Shown one piece after another: positions 57,308 through 64,000 of a stretch of DNA of 64,000 nucleotides. The translations under genes and the position numbers were made by a program. Source of the DNA: Epiperipatus broadwayi (Eukaryota; Onychophora; Udeonychophora; Euonychophora; Peripatidae); contig JAQFVV010000056.1 in the NCBI GenBank assembly GCA_028023455.1, positions 2,602,001-2,666,000 of the forward strand. The letters are read 5' to 3'. The notes beneath the pieces were generated by a model. The model saw only the letters and a program-made list of their open reading frames with translations, did not search any database and was not told the origin of the DNA. The first letter of the stretch is position 1. Each line of letters starts with the position of its first letter.

Positions 57308-59880
57308 GTTTTTTTAAGATAGAAGAATATTGAATATTATCTTAAAAGATAATTGTTTGTATTGTATTTACTTTTCATAACAAGTTAAATAAATATAGAT
57401 GATAAGATTATGGTGTAAATTTTTGATGGCCATTGACTGACAGCATCAATTATTTCATTATTTTTATGAGAAACAATAGCAGTAATGAAGTGATGAATGA
57501 CCACTAATAGGGAATGAGGATAATCAATCTACAAATTCATAAATACTTCTATGTCTAAATATAAGACAAATAGGACAAATCATATAAATTTGAATATTAT
57601 CCGAAATGCATGGCATATCTTGAAATAAATTCTCAGAATGCAGTATTGACCCTATTTAATTATAAAAATTACAAGACTTACAAAGAAAGCCATCCATCCA
57701 TCCATCCGTCCATCTGTCTGTCTGTATAAAAGTTATTAAATAGCACGTTTCAAAGCAAAGTTTCTCCTTGTCATTTATATATATGTAGCACTAAAGACTC
57801 AATTATGAAAGTTGTGAATAGAATTTTGTTTTTGCTTTATTTTCTGATTAGATTAGCTCAATACCCATTTTGTGCTTAATATTTTGATACTTAACTGCAT
57901 TATCCATAGCCTGGCTACTTGAAATAAAACTTCTAAGATAATTGGATTTTGAAACATGTTCCAGTTTTACGTGATTGGGATTCGACTCCACATAATAGGC
58001 ATAACAAAGAGATATGTTAGTGGTACACCACGATACTCTTAACATATATATATATAAGTAGATAAAACAGTCTTTAAATATTCCATGGCTGAGCTTAAGA
58101 CTTCTTCAATATTGCTCATAAAGAAAGGGTGAAGGAAAAGATAGTACTCACCAGACGTACCATAATGGTAGTTTAAATAGTTTTCTATTAGTAATTATTC
58201 TCTAGCTAGTTATAGTTAAATGTTCCTCTGCTAATCAATATTAAATTACTAGCTAGATTACTTATGTGTTATCTATTTGGGAAAAAAAAATATTTATTTG
58301 ATCCAGACTCAAAACCAAGCAATTGCATAGCAAACCTTTTTACATATATATTAATGCACAGAAATATTCTCTTTCTGATTTTATAACTTAAAGCTTTTTA
58401 TAAAGAATTTAATGATTTTTTTTTTTCTGAGAAATAAAAAAACTCCGGACAACGGTAACATTTTTGTTGCAATGATCTTGAAAATTGCATTTCAAACAGT
58501 CCTTAAATATAGTGCAAAAAAGTGTAAGTAGAAGAAACTGCTGTTATGAATTAACGAAAGCAAAATATATCTTCTCCATTCATAGCAGACTTTATTTTTA
58601 TTCTTTCAAAGTGTCTTTGCAAACAGTTTTTTTCATCCAGGATATATCTCAATTGAAAAAGGAATAAAAAAAAAATCCTCATTATCTATTTTTATGTAGA
58701 TTACTTTAATAATTCGGTTCATAGATAAGAGAAATTGGCTTTCAAATATGTGGCAAAATGAATTTTCTTTTGAAAGCAGAATGGAGTAAACATGGCCTCT
58801 TGAGCTAGAATGGCGGAAATTAAGACGATAATTATGTAAAGAGGAACAACTTTCTCAAAGTAAAAGAATTAGTAAAGATTGAAAAGTGTGAAGAGAAAAA
58901 TCCATCATTTTTTTATGGTAAAGTAATTGCTAAAATATAATTTTAAAACTTGTCTTCTCAGCTATTGATAACTGCAAAGAAACAAAAGTGTGTTTGGAAT
59001 TTTGTATTTTAAATAATAATTAGTGCCACTTTGCATAAGTTGACCAATTTTAAAAGTGAGTTTAATATTTAAATTGCGCTGATCTAATGTCGTTGATGGC
59101 AACTTACCGAAGAAAAATAGTCACATGTAAACAGAATTAAAAAATTAGCGATTGTAGCTAGCATAAGAGTATGCTAATTTTCATTTTGTAATTTGCATAA
59201 TTGACCTTGAGGTATGATTAATGCTGATGAATGTTTATCTTGTTTAGTGTTCTTTGATTGCCTTTAAAAGTAACTGAAGTTTAAAAGTTTGCATTTTTAA
59301 AAAGAAATTTATGTTAAAGTAAAAATAAAATTATTTGAATTCTTTTTTACTTTTAAATAAAATAAATCAGTTTTGTCATGGTAGTTAGATTAAAAAAAGC
59401 ATAAATAAATTATTTTGTAAATTTCCGTGATTTAAATTATAATAGTTTATGGATTAATATTTTTTCAGAGTCTTGATGACATCCATTCTGTATATAAATA
59501 TGAAGTAACTTAGAGGGATATATATATAAAGTTATATTCGGAATTTTTTGTGATATATTGAGCGTCTGCTACGCTCATAATCTGTGGTTTGAATTCTGAT
59601 GAAATCAATTTTTTTTCTCAAGTAACTGAAGTATTTTAGGGGATAGTTTATTTTATTTGGTAGGATGGTCAGGAAGAGGGGTAAGTTATTGATAGTCTAG
59701 TTGACCATCTAATTACTGGTTAATCATCAAGTAAGAAAACTTCAAAAAACTTTTTCCGCCTGGCAATTGATCAATCTAGTTTTTCGTTATTATATTACTA
59801 TTATTATTTTTATAGATATAATAAGCAACCTCCATACTTCCACATTCTTTTTAAATTCATATAAATAAAGATACAATAAA
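57308..59880. other. Unassigned, with (CCAT)n
   Basis: A short (CCAT)n/(CTGT)n microsatellite lies at about 57690-57724. GGTTTGAATTCTG at about 59588 resembles a B box but has no partner A box. No coding motif is recognised. Confidence 0.5.
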
Positions 59881-59945
59881 AGACGTATGACCTCTAAGGT
59901 GCATTTCGTGCTGAACCAGCACTCATCAGTATTGGTTCTGCAAAT
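59880..59945 (-). ncRNA. Hammerhead ribozyme core, R3-like, alternative stem III
   Basis: On minus: CTGATGA (59929-59923), a perfect 6-bp stem II GTGCTG/CAGCAC with an AAC loop on the plus strand, and GAAA (59907-59904). A longer stem III than in other R3 copies is possible: ATG plus ACCT with AGGT plus CAT, one bulged base and a TAG loop, then A as cleavage nucleotide. Stem I is not evident from the adjacent bases, so activity is doubtful. CCAATACTGATGAGTGCTGG links it to family R3. Confidence 0.65.
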
Positions 59946-60146
59946 ACGAACAAGTTTATCCTTCAAAATACTTTCAATATTTAATATTATGATTGAATAA
60001 TTGGACATTATTTAATCAGTTAGCATTGCATGCAACTTATTAAACAATAGATTCTAATATTATTTATTTTAACTACTCAGAAGGATATATAGCAGGTATA
60101 ATAAAAATGTAGAAATACTTTTACGATACTCGTTAAAAATTGGAAT

Positions 60147-60250
60147 GTCAAGCGTTGGTGTTTGAGAGGTCAGCACAGCTGCCATACAAGCAGTTGTCCC
60201 GGGTTAGCGGGTTCGCTTCCCGGCTGATGCTATGACACATGAAAAAAACA
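60147..60250 (+). mobile_element. tRNA-derived SINE-A copy
   Basis: TGTCAAGCGTTGGTGTTTGAGAGG, CAGCACAGCTGCCATACAAG, GGGTTCGCTTCCCGG (box B) and GATGCTATGACACATG plus an A tract, collinear with 36131-36231. A 12-nt GGGTTAGC-type duplication near box B is specific to this copy. The target-site duplication is not clear. Confidence 0.88.
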
Positions 60251-62464
60251 AACAAACTAATAGCTCTGTTAAAAAGTAAGAACTTTTATATTCATATAAA
60301 TTTAATGAATTTTTTAAAAAAGCAAAAGAAGGAAAAAATGACTATATAAATATTAACAAAATAGAAGTTTTTATTTATGAAAAATTTATATCTCTTTGAT
60401 AAAAATCAGTTGACATTAGATAATATTTCTGACTGCTTTGCTTATGATAGTGGGATTTGAATTAGATAAAGCTTTTTTTTTTTTCAAATTCCAAACAACT
60501 TAAAAAAATTTTCTCAGGCAGATAGGCAGCTTATACACAATACATATAAAAATTCAATTATTGGTTGACACATATGAATGTATCTAACTATTCTTAAATG
60601 GAGAGTGAAAGAAGACATTTTCTTTTAAATGGGATATTTAAAATTGCTTTCTTCTCCATTAATGTTCATATATATTCTGCTTATTGATGACACATATTTC
60701 CAATAGTATAAGCCTTGATTATATGTTTTGGCATCTCACGAAAATACCATTATAACCAAATAAATATATTATCCATATAAGTAATTAAAAAGTACAGTTT
60801 TTGCTTCAAAAATGCTTTCTTATGCAGATTGTTATATGGTCATTAGATTGTGATAATGTAAAATGAGGAATAAAAATGTAAAGAATAATCCAGTTTCTAC
60901 AAGATTTTAATGACTGGAAACAAAAATTTAACATTATTTTAGAAAACTGAATTAATGAACTGAAAAAAATATACTACTACTACTGCATATAAAAGAAGTA
61001 AAAAAAAACACCCCTTCTGATTATCAAGCACAGCCATAAAAATTACAATGTTGTTTCAAAAGAAGTAAGATGAGTCATAAAATATGGAAAAAAACACTAT
61101 TCTACTTTTAGATGGGATTCTAATTCACTTATATTAAAAAATTAAAAAAAAAATCTGTTAAAGAGTTATTAAAAATGGTAGATAAATGGCCAAAGTTGTT
61201 AGAGATAAAAAAAAGCTATAAGAAAGTTTCTTAAGAAAATTTCCTGGAGTTATTTTATCAAAAAAGGCTATACACAAGCAGTAAATTAGAGCAGAAATCC
61301 ATTAAAAAATAAAAAGTAGTTGGGATATAGTTCTATTAATAACACCATAAGAATAAAAGAGTTGAATATTATTAGCAAATAAGGAAAGCTGTACACAAGC
61401 ATAGTCTTAACAAGTTATGTCCATGACTTTAATAATTTTTTTGATACATATTGAAAGAAAGGCAGAAAATGTCAATAATGTCTAAGTAAAACTGATAAAG
61501 GTAGTAAGTAGCAGAGGGTATTCAAAATAGTAAAACTGTTTAAACTATGATGTTGATGAGACTAGAAGGAAATTACATTAGCCGTGTTTAAAATCTGTTT
61601 CTGTGATAATAACATCCGGAGAATCTTTTTTCTGAGCTGAGAGCAATATCAAAAGAATGCCTTTGTTTTAATTTAAGAGAATGCAATAATAAAATCTACT
61701 TTACTACAACAAGAATAACTTAAGAAGATTTATTCTGCACTAGAGTGATAAGACTTTAAATGGTAATAGATAGAATGGCTTTTTGTTCCAGCTAACTAAA
61801 TAAACTGGTCTTAATTAAAAAAAATTTGCTACTTAATTTTGTTTTTGCACTTTTTAGGTCTTTGCCTTAGAAATGGCAGCTTTAATCAATAAACTCTAAA
61901 TATTTTAACAAATTTTAATACATATAATAAATATTGTTTTGTTAACATATCAATATTCTATTAGGTTAACATATCAATATTCTATTAGCTTTGAGTAGAA
62001 ATCACATTTCAAATAATTTTAAACCTATTAAAATCCTGATTAATAATATATATTATGTTAGTTTTTATTTGAAGGCAGAATGAGTTACTAGGTAACAGAA
62101 TATTACTGTGGTGTAATAATATTCATATATTCATTACTGCTAGTTCTCTAGTGATTTCCAATATTTTTGAAATAACTTATTTTATCATCTCAGTTTTAAA
62201 ATTGCATCATAAGATTTAATAAACCTCATATTATTAAGATAATAATAAATAATCTAAATTTTGGAAAACATTTTTTTTTCAACATGTCTAAATTTTTATT
62301 GTCATAAGTATAAAAACAATTTCAGTGAATCTAAGAAAGGGAAATTTTGTCTTCCCTATTTCTTACATCAGAAGAATATGATTTTTATTGTATATAAGAC
62401 CAATTCCACATTCTTCTAACCACAACAACTTCTAATTCAAAAACTTATATTATCCAGACAAAAT
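60251..62464. other. Unassigned AT-rich stretch
   Basis: About 2.2 kb, A-rich on plus (60950-61500), with no motif I can assign. AACATATCAATATTCTATTAG is directly repeated at 61944-61985. Confidence 0.4.
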
Positions 62465-64000
62465 AGTTGTTAACTTCTAATTCACTATTATCAATCTTCA
62501 TTTTCATCTTTTGAGAAAATCCATTCAACATTACTATATTTCTCTTTTCTTCTGAGCGTAAGCTTGTGGCTAAGACCTGTAGAGGTCATTACCTTCAAAT
62601 TTTTCAGATGCTTATTCATAAGGTTACAGCCTTAGTAAATATTACTTAATATAATAATGTGCATTTAATAAAATTTATAATTAAAACAAAAACAGCTAAG
62701 TGACTTAAATAATTTCAATTTACTTTTATTTCCTTTGCTTCCCATTTTAATAACAAAATATTTCTTGCAGCTTGCTGTAAGAAGTTTTGGAAATATGTAG
62801 TCATCCTGTTTACATCCATCTCAATTTAACCATTCTAGTATCATAATGTAATATAATTGTTGCTGTTGAATTTTTATAGATATTCTTTAAAATATGACAA
62901 TATCCCGGGTCTACATTTTGATGATCTAATGCTTTAATCACTGAAGAAATGTTTATAGAATCAAATACCTTTTTATAATCTGCAAATCCAAAGCATATTG
63001 GCAACTCATATTTATTGGTCCTTTCTATAACTTCTCTCAGTACATAAATTTAATCAAAATTACTAAAGCTACATTTAAATGCAGTTTGTTTTTTTTGGTT
63101 GGTTGAAATCCAAAGTTGTTGTGGACATGTTGTAATTATCTTGGTAAAATTTTAATATAAAACTGATAAAAGACTGATAAGTGTGTGATTTCTAATATCT
63201 TCTTTATCATATTTTAAAAATATTGATATTAATACTGCATTCTTACAATCATTTGGTACATCTTTATCATTTAAAAATTTGGTATATAACTATGCCAAAA
63301 AAAATTCTGTTCTTCATCTGCTTCTTTTAAGATATTGATTATAATTCCATCATTATCTGGAGCTGTTCCCTTCACAAATTTAATTGCATGTCTCACTTCT
63401 TTATTTAAAATCCTGGACAATTTAGAGGATATAATAGTTCTAAGAGGGACTTGTTCTTTATTACTGCAAATTTCTTAATAGAATTATTCTATCCATTTCA
63501 TGATGTCATCTCTCTTTTTAGTAATAGTTTCAGTTTTCTACCAATTTCAAAATATTGTTTTATACTCTTGAGACTTTTATTCACCACTATAGCTTTTCTT
63601 GCTAGTTCACAATTATACTTTCTTATATCATTATCAACTCTTTTTTGCATGAATTTTACAAAATTCAAGCTATTCATTCCTTCCTAATGCATCATTTTTA
63701 TAAATTTTCATATTCCTTATTTTCTTCATAAATTTTCTAATCTTAGAAGAAATTTTAATAGGCAATTGTTGCTATTTTTTTACCAGCTATCTTTGTTGCA
63801 ATTTTTAAAAGTGTATCCATTATATTCCTATTAATTTCATTCAAATCTGAATCATATTAAATTCTGCTAATATTTGAAAGTGATTTGCAAGTTCTAATTT
63901 AAATTCATTAGAATATTTCTAAAGATTAGGAATATTAATTGTAAATATTGTTTCTCGTAATAATTTTTGTCTCTCTAGTTTTGCTTTAACATGTATCTTA
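62465..64000 (-). pseudogene. RTE-type LINE, copy 2, runs off the window
   Basis: Collinear with 39000-40440 of copy 1. Traces on minus include GFADYKKVFDS (motif A) and SSVIKALDHQ in 63004-62810, KAFDSI-type context, and a degraded GDS block. A foldback fragment at 62529-62692 interrupts it and replaces about 115 bp that would carry motif C (FADD), so the RT is disabled. It has many more indels than copy 1. Its 5' part lies beyond 64000. Confidence 0.88.
62529..62692 (-). mobile_element. Solo terminal fragment of the 56-kb foldback family
   Basis: Shares CTCTTTTCTTC, GTAAGCTTGTGG, CTGTAGAGGTC, AAGGTTACAGCCT and GTAAATATTACTTA, then an ATTTATAATTAAAA end, with units 2 and 3 at 56610-57294. 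It sits inside RTE copy 2. Confidence 0.8.

Noticed and set aside
61500-61900. Tc1/mariner transposase fragment
   Set aside because: A few residues were suggestive, but no DDE/D motif or consistent frame could be read.

Overview
This window looks like gene-free, AT-rich intergenic or intronic DNA from an animal nuclear genome. Its (TA)n, (TTA)n and (CCAT)n microsatellites and mix of repeats (RTE and other LINEs, many Penelope-like elements, tRNA-derived SINEs, Merlin and hAT DNA transposons, hammerhead-ribozyme repeats) suggest a lophotrochozoan. A cephalopod such as octopus is my best guess; this is inference and no species marker is present. I found no intact host gene, rRNA, functional tRNA gene or prokaryotic feature. 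Nearly all recognisable coding sequence is decayed transposon sequence.

Layout. 0-5.5 kb: a decayed unidentified ORF, two tandem duplications, a hammerhead-bearing repeat with its ribozyme damaged, and a Penelope-like element (PLE) 3' part (4.49-5.53 kb, minus). 6.5-10 kb: unclassified repeats and a foldback element. 10.5-14.9 kb: a decayed PLE (family A, minus) broken by a Merlin transposon and two small inverted-repeat elements. 17.5-20.5 kb: two more family A copies arranged as a large palindrome with a nested SINE. 20.5-21.8 kb: a LINE C-terminus split by a SINE. 23.6-31 kb: PLE-type terminal sequence, a hammerhead repeat, a truncated hAT transposon, SINEs, and two PLE 3' parts on opposite strands. 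33-36.2 kb: LINE fragments, an intact hammerhead repeat and a SINE with target-site duplications. 38.4-41.4 kb: a nearly full-length RTE-type LINE (minus) with a 316-codon uninterrupted reverse transcriptase frame. 41.8-43.8 kb: two inverted-repeat retro-insertions with hammerhead motifs in both arms. 45.9-50.1 kb: a LINE 3' end and another PLE. 50.3-53 kb: a 2.6-kb compound with inverted arms around a PLE GIY-YIG fragment and a second hammerhead family. 56.2-57.3 kb: a three-unit foldback inserted as one piece. 60.1 kb: a SINE. 62.5-64 kb: a second RTE copy running off the window.

How the parts fit together. The recurring theme is Penelope-like retroelements plus several distinct repeat families carrying hammerhead self-cleaving ribozyme cores. 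The association of PLEs with small hammerheads is established knowledge. What stands out here is that several hammerhead repeats are inverted dimers or trimers, with a ribozyme core in arms of opposite orientation, and that whole compounds are bounded by single 12-19-bp direct repeats. That implies each compound was inserted in one event. One family also joins a well-formed hammerhead to a Pol III B-box-like motif about 100-120 bp downstream.
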